Positions 53,042-61,930 of a stretch of DNA of 64,000 nucleotides are shown here, one piece after another. This DNA is from Oceanobacillus sp. J11TS1. GTDB lineage: Bacteria; Bacillota; Bacilli; Bacillales; Amphibacillaceae. The position numbers and the translations under genes were made by a program. How positions within the stretch are numbered: position 1 is the stretch's first letter; each line of letters opens with the position of its first letter. The stretch spans positions 1-64,000 of the forward strand of contig NZ_BORO01000010.1 of NCBI RefSeq assembly GCF_018333215.1, written 5' to 3'. The notes under the pieces are model-generated. The model was given only the letters and a program-made list of their open reading frames with translations, was not told the origin of the DNA and made no database searches.

Positions 53042-54769
53042 TTGGCAGACACAAAGGTATTAGAAAAGGAAGAGGTAGGGGTTGTTGATACAATCGATAA
53101 TTCAACTGAATCTATTATCCTATATAAGGGCATTAAACACGATAATGTGAAAGAACTAAAAAGTAACCTTAATAGATTAGGATTTGGAAATTTAAAAGTA
53201 GACTTAGTTTTTGGTGACTTTACGGAACAGAAAGTAAAAATGTTTCAAAGTTACTATGGATTAGAAGTGACTGGGGTTGCTGATCTCCCAACACTTGATA
53301 AAATAGAAGAGTTGTTGAATAGTCCATATCAACTTCATAAGAGTCATGACAAACTTATTCCCTTGAAGCAAAAATTGAACTGGATAGGTTATGGTAACAT
53401 TAAGGTAACAAATTATTTTGGTGAGGTTACAGATAGACAGGTGAAAAAATTCCAAAAGGATTATAATTTACCAGTTAACGGAATTCTAGATGATTTAACT
53501 ATCGCCAAAATTGATGAAACTTTATCAGATATCTACAAACCGGGAAATGAACATGAAGTAATTGCGGAATTAAAGCGAAATTTAAATCGTTTAGGATTTA
53601 AAGGGATAAAGGTTTCTGATTCCTATGGTTCTTTTTTAGAAAAAAGGGTAAAGGAATTTCAAAGTTTTTATGGTTTACCTGTAACAGGTCAAGCAAATTA
53701 TGAAACATTAAATGAAATTAATGATATATTGAATAGCCCACTTCAAATAGGGAAGCGGCATAAAGATACCATTATATTGAAAGAGACCCTTTTTACGTTA
53801 GGATATGGATATGTAAAAAACACAAATAAATTTGGTAAAGCTACTGAAAAGGAAGTAAAGAGGTTCCAGAGGGATTATGATTTACCTGAAAGTGGTATTG
53901 CAGATAAAGTTACTCTATCTAAGATAAGGGAAGCTATCAATTTTAACGAGAAAGTATCGTATATTCAATACCCGGTGACGTTAGATGAAGCATTAGAGTT
54001 ACAAATGAACGCGTATCCGCAAATAAGCGATTCTGTGAAGTCATTTAGCAAAAATGCTGAGAAGACGGATGTAGCAGTCTATCTTAATCCAATCACTTTT
54101 ATAAATGACAAAAAACAAAAATTCCAATTTCTAAACTTGTCCAAAGCCCAGGTGGTAGGTCAAGATGTGCTCAATAAGTTCCTTGATGATAAAGGTAACT
54201 TGATGGATTTGGGAACGGCATTCATTGAAGCTGGAGTTAGTAGTAATGTAAATGAATTATTCTTAGTTTCATTAGCTTTAATAGAAACAAATAACGGTTC
54301 TTCTATCTTAGCAAAAGGCATTCCAGTTAATAATAAGGGTGAAATTACTTTTGTTAAAGCAGAGGTTAATGGTAAAAAACGAGTTGAACCAGGTGTAACA
54401 GATGAGACGGTGAAAGTAGTATATAATATATTGGGAATGAATGATAATCTTATTCATAATATAGATGAAAGTGCGAAGAAGGCTTTTGAAGAAAATTGGG
54501 ATACCCCGCAAAAGGCGATTATTGGCGGTGCTGAACTGGTTAAAGATAAATTTTTAGGAAGTTATAATACGTTTTATGACATGCGATGGCAGCCAAAAAC
54601 TATGTCTGAATCTGGAGAACTAGGAGGAGTTGTATCTAAAGATATTGATTGGGCTTCCAAACAGGTCTCCCCAATTTATAATTTATATCAAGAATTGGAT
54701 TCCTACCATTTATATTTAGATATACCAGTTTATAAAGATCAACCAGAGGTAAAATATAAACGGAGTTAA
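53042..54769 (+). CDS. glucosaminidase with four peptidoglycan-binding repeats, no visible signal peptide
   Basis: The 575-residue protein has four PG_binding_1-type repeats (about 36-90, 103-160, 176-235, 249-300; each like LKSNLNRLGFGNLKV then VKMFQSYYGLEVTG) and a C-terminal glucosaminidase domain (about 320-575) with the catalytic Glu in LALIETNNGSS near 414 and YDMRWQPK near the end, related to the domain at 8358-9300. It should cleave peptidoglycan glycan chains. The start is a TTG at 53042 with AAGGGGAG upstream; an in-frame stop lies two codons before it, so no longer form exists. The N-terminus (MADTKVLEKEEVGVV) is not a signal peptide, which is odd for a wall hydrolase. Confidence 0.82.
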   Translation: MADTKVLEKEEVGVVDTIDNSTESIILYKGIKHDNVKELKSNLNRLGFGNLKVDLVFGDFTEQKVKMFQSYYGLEVTGVADLPTLDKIEELLNSPYQLHKSHDKLIPLKQKLNWIGYGNIKVTNYFGEVTDRQVKKFQKDYNLPVNGILDDLTIAKIDETLSDIYKPGNEHEVIAELKRNLNRLGFKGIKVSDSYGSFLEKRVKEFQSFYGLPVTGQANYETLNEINDILNSPLQIGKRHKDTIILKETLFTLGYGYVKNTNKFGKATEKEVKRFQRDYDLPESGIADKVTLSKIREAINFNEKVSYIQYPVTLDEALELQMNAYPQISDSVKSFSKNAEKTDVAVYLNPITFINDKKQKFQFLNLSKAQVVGQDVLNKFLDDKGNLMDLGTAFIEAGVSSNVNELFLVSLALIETNNGSSILAKGIPVNNKGEITFVKAEVNGKKRVEPGVTDETVKVVYNILGMNDNLIHNIDESAKKAFEENWDTPQKAIIGGAELVKDKFLGSYNTFYDMRWQPKTMSESGELGGVVSKDIDWASKQVSPIYNLYQELDSYHLYLDIPVYKDQPEVKYKRS

Positions 54770-54777
54770 AATGTAAC

Positions 54778-54820
54778 AAAAAAGTGTCACCAGTAGCTAT
54801 ACTGCTGGTGACACTTTTTT
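54778..54820. terminator. strong bidirectional terminator
   Basis: A 19-bp stem (54778-54796 with 54802-54820, one wobble pair) with A-run and T-run ends lies between the glucosaminidase and the converging permease gene. Confidence 0.92.
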
Positions 54821-54838
54821 GTTAATAATGGGAATTTA

Positions 54839-56317
54839 CTATGATACAAAGTACTCTTTATCCTGATTTTTAGCCACAATTTCTTCTTCGCCAAGAATTA
54901 AGTAATTTAATTCCTTTTCGGGAATCTTATTAAATTCTTTCCGCTTAATAAAGTAAAAGGTTAATCCTATTAAGATCCACACAGCTAAAGCAATTCTAGA
55001 TTGAATACTTAGATATGCAGGTGAACCTGGAACTAATAGTAGTGCCAAAAATACTAAACTTATTATTGCCCCAGTAGCAGCTACTATTTTTTTAAATGGG
55101 GAAACGACATTTTTTCCTGCTATAAAAGTTTTATCCTTTTTCCATTTAAACAATGTAAAGGCTGTGAAACAGGTGTAAAAGTAAGCAATGGTTACCCCTA
55201 CTGATGACATATCCACTACCCAGGTTAAAGCTTGTCTACCAAACCATGGAGCAAGCATAGCAACTAACACTACGAAAATAATACTAATGTAAGGTGTTTT
55301 GTATTTAGGATGTACCTTTGAAAATGACGCAGGCAGTATTTTAGCTCTAGACATAGCAAATAGTAATCGACTGGATGAGAGAATGAATCCAATCAAACCA
55401 GTAAATATACCCATGGTCAATGCAGTAACTAAAATAATTAATCCCACTGAACCTAAAACTTCCTGAATGGCTACGCCAGTTCCCCAGAGGTGATTAGCCG
55501 CAACTAAATCTTGCCAAGGGTGAGCCATTGATGTTGCCATAATCATTAATGCATACAATACAAATGCAAAAAATATTGCATATATAATTAAGCTAAATGC
55601 CTTTTTAGAAGAAAAATTAAATTCCTCCGCTGTTTGTGGTATAGTATCAAATCCTACATATGCCCAAGGCGCAATGGCTAGAATAGATATAATTGCTGCA
55701 AATGCAGGGGTTTCTGTCGGGAACAATGGTTGTATACTGGTTATTCCTGTACCTGGTTTGAAACCAATTCCCGTAGTAATGACTACAATGCTAGTTACCA
55801 TGACCAAACAAAAGATAAATTGTAATCTACCTGACATACCAGAACCCTTAATATTAAAATAGCCAAATATAATTAATGCTACCGAGGCAATAATGATTTC
55901 CGTTAAATACACGTCCCAACCAGCAATTTGATAGAGGTGTATATGCTCTATTAATTTTGGGAATATAAATTTAATCATTAATGCAAATGCAGAGGCATTT
56001 AAAGCTACAATACAAAGATAACCAAATGTTAAAAACCAAGCACTGATAAAGGAATGCGTTCTTCCTAGACTTATGTAAGCATATGCAAACGCCCCTCCTG
56101 AAACAGGGAAACTTTTAATGAGAAATCCATAACTTACTGCAATAATCATCATTAATAAAGCGCCAATTCCTAATCCTATAATGACACCTAATGGACCGGC
56201 GCTAGACATCCATGTTGTAGGTTGTACAAAGGCCCCCCATCCAATAGCAGAGCCTAATGCTAATGCCCATACCCAATGTGGTTTTAAAGACTTTTTTAAT
56301 ATAGTTCTCTCTTCCAT
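54839..56317 (-). CDS. APC superfamily amino-acid permease
   Basis: The 492-residue protein has 12 or so membrane helices and the APC family pattern: WVWALALGSAIGWGAFVQP, FPVSGGAFAYAYISLGR, APWAYVGFDTIPQTAEEF and SSSRLLFAMSRAKILP. It imports an amino acid or amine with a cation; the substrate is not predictable. GAAGGAG precedes the ATG. It stands alone on the minus strand between the ATP-grasp operon and the second exporter, so it could supply the amino acid those ligases use; that is inference from position only. Confidence 0.87.
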   Translation of the reverse strand: MEERTILKKSLKPHWVWALALGSAIGWGAFVQPTTWMSSAGPLGVIIGLGIGALLMMIIAVSYGFLIKSFPVSGGAFAYAYISLGRTHSFISAWFLTFGYLCIVALNASAFALMIKFIFPKLIEHIHLYQIAGWDVYLTEIIIASVALIIFGYFNIKGSGMSGRLQFIFCLVMVTSIVVITTGIGFKPGTGITSIQPLFPTETPAFAAIISILAIAPWAYVGFDTIPQTAEEFNFSSKKAFSLIIYAIFFAFVLYALMIMATSMAHPWQDLVAANHLWGTGVAIQEVLGSVGLIILVTALTMGIFTGLIGFILSSSRLLFAMSRAKILPASFSKVHPKYKTPYISIIFVVLVAMLAPWFGRQALTWVVDMSSVGVTIAYFYTCFTAFTLFKWKKDKTFIAGKNVVSPFKKIVAATGAIISLVFLALLLVPGSPAYLSIQSRIALAVWILIGLTFYFIKRKEFNKIPEKELNYLILGEEEIVAKNQDKEYFVS

Positions 56318-56623
56318 TCTTTTCTCCTTCTATGTATAAAATTAAATTCTCTATGTGCTGTCATTTAAACAAATGCCATACTTAAATCAATTTACTAAAT
56401 AATTCTACTATATATATCGACAGAAAAGAATAACGTTGGGATGTCCGTACCAGTTAATTTAGCTTAAAAGAAATATGATTAGTCGAAATATAGTATATTA
56501 ATCCGAAACTTACCGAAAATATTGACATTTTATGTATTATTCTTTTAAATAATAATTATGTTAAAATGTAATGAGTATGCTTTTTTGTGCTAGCTAAATC
56601 TAAAATAAAAGGAAATGTTAATA
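56318..56623. promoter_or_regulatory. divergent region with promoter of exporter system 2
   Basis: TTGACA at 56522-56527 and TAAATA at 56546-56551 are 18 bases apart and lie ahead of the second tagG. AAAAGGAA near 56606-56613 is the ribosome binding site. No gene is seen. Confidence 0.45.
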
Positions 56624-57427
56624 ATGCGCAATGTTTTGCAGATTCTTAAAGAGCAATTTGCTAATTTAGGGTTGATTTTTCGGTTAGCAAAGTATGACAT
56701 AAAAAGTACATATCAAATGCATTATCTAGGAACTATTTGGCAGTTTTTAAATCCTATTATACAGGTAGCTGCTTACTGGTTTGTATTTGGTATAGGAATT
56801 AGGAGAGGACATCCTGTTGGAGATGTTCCATTCTTTATTTGGTTAATTGTGAGTATTGTACCTTGGTTTTTTATCAATTCATCTATTAATCAAGGAGCGA
56901 AAAGTATCCAGAGTAAAGTAAATTTAGTTTCAAAAATGAAATTCCCATTTAGTATCTTACCCTCAGTTATTATTGTGAAAAATATTTATAATTTTATGGT
57001 GATGTATGTAATTGTTATCGTTATACTTGTAATTAATGATATCTATCCCAATATATATTGGTTACAATTGCCTTATTATTTAATGACATTAATGATATTC
57101 CTGTTTGCGGCAAATCTTCTTTTTGCAACGTTATCCATTTTAATTAGGGATATTCAAACAGCAATTAATTCATTTATGAGGATGTTTTTCTTTTTAACTC
57201 CGATATTTTGGGTGGCAGATGGTTTACCTGATAAACTTGTTGCCATTCTAAAATTAAACCCTTTTTATTATCTGATCGAAGGTTTTAGGAATATATTTTT
57301 CTTGGAAACTTGGTTCTACGAAGATTTAACGTATACGATTTATTTTTGGAGTCTAACGATAATCATGTTGTTAATCGGTTCTTTTATTCATATTAAATTT
57401 AAAGATAAATTTGTGGACTACATGTAA
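56624..57427 (+). CDS. tagG: teichoic acid/polysaccharide ABC exporter permease (system 2)
   Basis: From the ATG at 56624 (AAGGA ten bases upstream; the ATG at 56615 is too close to that site) the permease has 267 residues and six hydrophobic helices, with YLGTIWQFLNPIIQVAAYWF and LNPFYYLIEGFR. It is clearly homologous to the permease at 26303 and forms the channel for an undecaprenyl-linked polymer. It abuts the ATPase gene. Its location after the ATP-grasp operon suggests that it exports that product. Confidence 0.87.
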   Translation: MRNVLQILKEQFANLGLIFRLAKYDIKSTYQMHYLGTIWQFLNPIIQVAAYWFVFGIGIRRGHPVGDVPFFIWLIVSIVPWFFINSSINQGAKSIQSKVNLVSKMKFPFSILPSVIIVKNIYNFMVMYVIVIVILVINDIYPNIYWLQLPYYLMTLMIFLFAANLLFATLSILIRDIQTAINSFMRMFFFLTPIFWVADGLPDKLVAILKLNPFYYLIEGFRNIFFLETWFYEDLTYTIYFWSLTIIMLLIGSFIHIKFKDKFVDYM

Positions 57428-57445
57428 TTGATGGAGGCAAAGGCA

Positions 57446-59065
57446 ATGGAGCCTAAAATAAAATTAGAGAATATCTCAAAAGTTTTCCATATGTACAATA
57501 AACAATCGGATAAACTACTAGAGATATTTACCCCAAAACGAAAAAGAATAAAAAAATCTTTCCTTGCTTTAAATAATATTTCCTTTGAAGTTTATAAAGG
57601 TGAAACGATTGGTGTTATTGGTACAAATGGATCTGGTAAATCAACATTATCTAATCTATTGGCAGGTGTCAATCCACCAACATCAGGGAATATGGAAGTA
57701 AACGGTGAAGTTTCACTAATAGCTATCAACGCTGGTCTTAAAAAAGAGTTAACGGGTTTAGAGAACATTGAATTAAAATGTCTAATGTTGGGGTTGAATA
57801 AGAAAGAAATAGAAAGAATAAAGCCTCAAATTATCGAATTTGCAGAAATAGGGGACTTTGTTTATCAACCAGTAAAAAATTACTCTAGTGGGATGAAGTC
57901 AAGATTAGGGTTTGCTATATCTACTCATATCAATCCGGATATCCTTATTATAGATGAAGCCTTATCTGTAGGGGATAAGACATTTTATAAAAAATGTTTG
58001 GAAAAAATTGCAGAATTTAAAGCAGAAGAAAAGACGATTTTCTTTATTAGCCATTCAACTGCTCAAATACGCTCCATTTCCGACCGTGTATTATGGCTTG
58101 ATGGTGGAGAGATAAAAGAGTTTGGGGACGCAGCTGAAGTAATAAATCATTACAATGCATATGTTAAATGGTTTAATAAATTATCCAAGGTAGAAAAAAA
58201 ACAATATAAACATGAAATAGATAAAAGACGGTCAATAGTTGATAAAGATTTAAGAATGATAGATCAAACAGGAAGTAGAAGACAAATAAGAAATAATAAA
58301 AGGAATATTGGCTTCTTCCTACAAATATCAATTCTTTTCTTAATTACTGTTATTAGTGCATTCTTTATGTTTATGGATGAATCACCACTAGCTTATTATA
58401 ATAGGTTGCTAGATGATAATGAGGACAGAAGAATGCAAGAAGAAGGAAAAAATGATTCGGAAGTAGAAGTTAAGGAGATTAATCATATTGGGACTATAAT
58501 TTCCCCTAATGCAAAATTATTTTCAGATGTAGAAATGGAAGAGAAAATAACAGTTATGAACTTTGCAACAGGTGTTGAGGTATTAGAGAAAATAGAGGAT
58601 GCCTACAAAGTGGAGTATAAAGGACAAGAAGGTTTTGTGAAAACAGAGAACGTATCTCTTGAAGAATATGAACCTGTCATTACGGATTATACTATTTACG
58701 ATTTAAAACAGGTAATCTCGCCATTACTAGAGACATCATATGAGTTCTTTTTGGCTTACTTAGGTGTTGATTATAATATAGTTAAAGCTGAATTAGGTGG
58801 ACTGACGGAGGAAGGGGAGATAAACGGATTTCAATTTCTAAAATACGGATATGATGATCTTGTATTTACATTTAATTCCGATAAAACTTCTGATAGGATG
58901 ATTATAGAAAACATTAATGTGGATGATTATTTAATTGATAAGTTATATTCCGAAGCTAGCCTTGTTTCGAAGGATGAAAGTATGTTCTATGTTGCTTTAT
59001 CGGAATATGATTTAGTTGTGGATATAGAAAATCATGTGATGGAAATAAAATTAAGGCTAGAATAA
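57446..59065 (+). CDS. tagH: ABC exporter ATPase with membrane helix and outside domain (system 2), long TagH
   Basis: From the ATG at 57446 (GGAGG eight bases upstream) the protein has 539 residues. The ATPase domain (about 1-250) has GTNGSGKST, YSSGMKSRLGF and ILIIDEAL then SVGDKTF. A single membrane helix follows (about 288-311, FFLQISILFLITVISAFFMF). The outside part contains an SH3-like segment (about 345-405, ending VKTENVSLEEYEP) and a further domain to the end. This is the layout of Bacillus TagH, whose outside region may contact the wall or ligases. It is about twice as long as the other ATPase at 27134. Confidence 0.87.
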   Translation: MEPKIKLENISKVFHMYNKQSDKLLEIFTPKRKRIKKSFLALNNISFEVYKGETIGVIGTNGSGKSTLSNLLAGVNPPTSGNMEVNGEVSLIAINAGLKKELTGLENIELKCLMLGLNKKEIERIKPQIIEFAEIGDFVYQPVKNYSSGMKSRLGFAISTHINPDILIIDEALSVGDKTFYKKCLEKIAEFKAEEKTIFFISHSTAQIRSISDRVLWLDGGEIKEFGDAAEVINHYNAYVKWFNKLSKVEKKQYKHEIDKRRSIVDKDLRMIDQTGSRRQIRNNKRNIGFFLQISILFLITVISAFFMFMDESPLAYYNRLLDDNEDRRMQEEGKNDSEVEVKEINHIGTIISPNAKLFSDVEMEEKITVMNFATGVEVLEKIEDAYKVEYKGQEGFVKTENVSLEEYEPVITDYTIYDLKQVISPLLETSYEFFLAYLGVDYNIVKAELGGLTEEGEINGFQFLKYGYDDLVFTFNSDKTSDRMIIENINVDDYLIDKLYSEASLVSKDESMFYVALSEYDLVVDIENHVMEIKLRLE

Positions 59066-59094
59066 CCAAATACACTTAAGTGTATTTGGTTATT
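59061..59094 (+). terminator. terminator formed by a perfect 34-base palindrome
   Basis: The left arm 59061-59077 (AATAACCAAATACACTT) is exactly complementary to 59078-59094 and overlaps the tagH stop codon. A T-rich stretch follows. Confidence 0.8.
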
Positions 59095-59134
59095 CTTATT
59101 TCTCATGACACTTTATAACTTATCCGGAAATGAA

Positions 59135-59318
59135 GGGAGGCTTTTTACAAGAATATCATCTTTTTTTAATGCTGATTATATTGGTGTAGATTTTCTATTC
59201 AATGTAGATGGGACACTACTTTAAATGAGAATGGGAAGTGGTTGAGTCTGGAATGTTATATCAACATACAGATATACACATTGCTCAGTTACATAGGAGT
59301 ATATTGTGGGAATGGTAG
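59135..59318 (+). pseudogene. remnant of an ATP-grasp domain gene
   Basis: One frame reads RISSFFNADYIGVDFLFN then VDGTLL and a stop; after a frameshift another reads EVVESGMLYQHTDIHIAQL. Together they resemble the C-terminal core of RimK/glutamate-ligase-like ATP-grasp domains (pattern D-Y-x-G-V-D-x-L, then N-E and R-M-L-Y-x-x-T-D-I). There is no start or ribosome binding site. The call is tentative and needs a translated search. A weak hairpin for the gntR gene follows at 59341-59375. Confidence 0.4.
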
Positions 59319-59340
59319 ATAGGGCTATTAATTAAAACCA

Positions 59341-59375
59341 AAGGAGCAACTAGCGTATTTGCCTGGTTCCTCCTT
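59341..59375 (-). terminator. possible terminator of the GntR gene
   Basis: AAGGAGCAAC pairs with GTTCCTCCTT apart from one offset; on the minus strand TTTGGTTTTAATT follows. Confidence 0.45.
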
Positions 59376-59390
59376 CTTTTAAAAGGTACG

Positions 59391-60110
59391 TTAATTATTT
59401 CTCGCTAAATTAATTTTAAATGAATACATATCAGCCCGGTAGAATGCTTGTTCAAATTCTACAAATCTATCGTTAATATCAACTAGTTTACGGTCTACTT
59501 CTAATATGGCTGTATTTCTTGGGACATTTAACAATACAGCATCCTCATTAGATACCTTTCCTGCTCTGATATTTTGTTCAGCTTGTTTTGTGTGAATGCC
59601 TAGTTTTAATTCTAATAGATCGTATAAAGTGATATTATTCAAATCAAATTTGTTAATCTTTTCACCTAATTCTAAAGAATAGTAATTATTTTCAATTCCA
59701 ATAGGTGTTTGATTAGCAAATCGAATTCGTTTGAAATGGAATGCATGAGGCGAGCCTATTATTTTTTGGAGATGAGAAGGAAGCGTAATTTGTTCTGCTT
59801 TAATTAATTTTGCACCTGGTTCCATTCCCATTCTTTTAATTGTTTCAGAAGTGCTGCTCAGACTACCTAGCCAATCATTTATCGGTTTTAATGAAATAAA
59901 AGTTCCTTTACCCGGTCGTTTTTCTAATACTCCATCATTTACTAATTCATTAATAGCCTGCCGTACAGTACTACGACTAACATAAAATTCATCCATCACT
60001 TCACGTTCACTCGGGATTTTATCTTCGTATTTTCCATTTAATATGTTTTTTTCAATTCTTTCTTTCAACTGAACATATAGAGGAATTGAATTATTATAGT
60101 CTAATGGCAT
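59391..60110 (-). CDS. GntR/HutC family transcription regulator, possibly NagR-like
   Basis: The 239-residue protein has an N-terminal winged helix-turn-helix (about 10-70: IPSEREVMDEFYVSRSTVRQ, then LEKRPGKGTF) and a C-terminal UTRA ligand domain (about 90-235). This is the HutC subfamily that includes NagR/YvoA, which senses glucosamine or GlcNAc phosphates, and TreR and others. nagA is in the window, but 20 kb away, and I find no TGGTCTAGACCA-type site before it. The ligand therefore stays open. AAAGGTG precedes the ATG. Confidence 0.85.
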   Translation of the reverse strand: MPLDYNNSIPLYVQLKERIEKNILNGKYEDKIPSEREVMDEFYVSRSTVRQAINELVNDGVLEKRPGKGTFISLKPINDWLGSLSSTSETIKRMGMEPGAKLIKAEQITLPSHLQKIIGSPHAFHFKRIRFANQTPIGIENNYYSLELGEKINKFDLNNITLYDLLELKLGIHTKQAEQNIRAGKVSNEDAVLLNVPRNTAILEVDRKLVDINDRFVEFEQAFYRADMYSFKINLARNN

Positions 60111-60542
60111 TTATGGATATCACCTTTACTTTTTTAATATTAATTATTTATTACATTAACATAAATAGATTGAAGATGCTATAAGTACAATGTGAAAAGA
60201 AATCTGAAGGATATTTACGAACAATTTAATAACGATGCTTAGTATCTTTCATATGATGTCTTGCTAGCCTATTGAACGAAATAGGTATTTATTTATTCTT
60301 GTATCGGTCTATCATCTCTCAATAAGTAAAGAAACACACTCAAGGATCAGGTTAATCGTCTTGACTAAGTACTAAAAACCACATACAATTACCTATTCAT
60401 CAAATTACGATGTCAGAGTAGAGATATAGAGGGTAATAATCGAACCGGGGCAAACAAAAAGCGAATAATTTTTCCTGCTTTCAAGCAAAAAATATGATAT
60501 AATACCTAGCATACCGTTATAAAAACAAAGTGAGGTATTTAT
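60111..60542. promoter_or_regulatory. divergent region with promoter of the YheC/D-type gene
   Basis: TGATATAAT (TATAAT at 60498-60503) is an extended -10 ahead of the plus-strand ATP-grasp gene, and GTGAGGT precedes its ATG. I see nothing recognisable in the remaining part. Confidence 0.5.
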
Positions 60543-61547
60543 ATGTTAGTGGGGTTTATGAGAAATAATTTACAGCCTACTATTATGGCTGAACTTGCAG
60601 CGAAAATAGGGAAATTCGATGGAATGGATATCATTTATTTCCATCCAAACGACATCGATATGGAAAACGATAAAATAAACGCGAAAAGCTTTATTGGAGA
60701 TAAATGGGTTAGTGTTGAGACAGGAATACCGAAACTTATTGACATCTCACCTTTCTGTTTCAAATTTTCAAATGTAACTAAGTATTTAAGAAGTAAGGCC
60801 GTTTTGACTGATAATGGATTGAACAGAATTTCAAAAGAAGAACTGCAGGAAATCCTGTTAAAGGATGAAGTATATTCAAGGTATGTTATTCCTACTAAGC
60901 CCATCGAGGCCTTTAGTGATATCGAAATGTTTCTGCAGGAGCATAAGGAAATTGTGGTGAAGCCCGTATATAGCCAAAGAGGACAGGGTGTTTATCGTAT
61001 TAAAAAGAATAAAGATAATTATTCCGTAGGCTTTAAAACAACCGAAAAGACAATGGATTCCTCTGAGTTGGAAACGTTGTACGAGGATGAAATAAAAGAC
61101 GCGAAGCACATAGCACAAAAATTTGTCTATTCCAGAACCAAGAATGACGATCCATTTGATTGTCGCATCCACACGGAGAAAGATAGAAACGGAAAATGGC
61201 AAATTGCGAGAATATATGTCCGGATTGGGATAGGTCAAAAGGTAATTTCAAACGTGAACCAGGGCGGCGGGATAGCTGATGTGGTCCCATTCCTAAAGGC
61301 TAACTTCCCAAATTGGACAGCCATTCATGAAAAGTTGAAAAGTTTTGGGAAATCATTCCCGTACAAGATGGAGACCATTAGGAAAACAAATCTTATGACA
61401 CTTGGTGTCGACATTGGAATTGATAAAGATGGAGAACTATACATCTTTGAAGCAAACAGCGCACCAGCAACAAACTCAATAAAAGCCGAAGTTACCTTAT
61501 TAAGATGTGGATATTATCAACATCTTATCGAAACAAAAGTAAAATAA
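60543..61547 (+). CDS. YheC/YheD-type ATP-grasp protein
   Basis: The 334-residue protein begins MLVGFMRNNLQPTIMAELA, then has a C-terminal ATP-grasp domain (about 110-330) with IVVKPVYSQRGQGVYRI, IAQKFVYSR, GGIADVVPFL and YIFEANSAPATN. It matches the YheC/YheD family of endospore coat-associated ATP-grasp proteins, whose reaction is unknown. It is one of four intact ATP-grasp genes in this window. It could act in the spore coat or in the surface glycan system; family membership favours the former. Confidence 0.8.
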   Translation: MLVGFMRNNLQPTIMAELAAKIGKFDGMDIIYFHPNDIDMENDKINAKSFIGDKWVSVETGIPKLIDISPFCFKFSNVTKYLRSKAVLTDNGLNRISKEELQEILLKDEVYSRYVIPTKPIEAFSDIEMFLQEHKEIVVKPVYSQRGQGVYRIKKNKDNYSVGFKTTEKTMDSSELETLYEDEIKDAKHIAQKFVYSRTKNDDPFDCRIHTEKDRNGKWQIARIYVRIGIGQKVISNVNQGGGIADVVPFLKANFPNWTAIHEKLKSFGKSFPYKMETIRKTNLMTLGVDIGIDKDGELYIFEANSAPATNSIKAEVTLLRCGYYQHLIETKVK

Positions 61548-61930
61548 ATTTTGCGTAGTAGAAGCACCGAGAGCCAAAGGAGATTGCTCCTCGTCCTAAA
61601 TGATAGTGTAGTGTTTTATTGAGTCCGGTGTCTGTCCCGGACCGTACTAAAGTGCTAAGATTATTTTGCGCTTTTATTAGTATGCATTTTTAGTTGAAAT
61701 CAATCCATGATGACTGCTGAATCTACATTATATTAAAGAAAATTTTATGGAATGAAAAAAACAGTCTTCCAAAAAATTTGTGTTACGTTTCTTTTTTATT
61801 TTCTAAAATCATGCATGTATCTCTATTAATTAGTTTAGTTTCCTTTCGACATGGTGAAATAAATAAGAAATGACAACAATAGGGAAACTGAACTGCTAGA
61901 TAGTGTAAATAATAAAAATGATTTAAAAGA
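61548..61930. other. intergenic stretch with one REP-like palindrome
   Basis: GTCCGG at 61623-61628 and CCGGAC at 61637-61642 enclose TGTCTGTC. The sequence is of the type GGGACAGACACC that is dispersed in many Firmicutes. No gene is visible between the ATP-grasp gene and the transposase remnant. Confidence 0.4.

Noticed and set aside
61548-61930. Possible small gene between the ATP-grasp gene and the transposase remnant
   Set aside because: Frames are short, without ribosome binding sites, and show no recognisable motifs.
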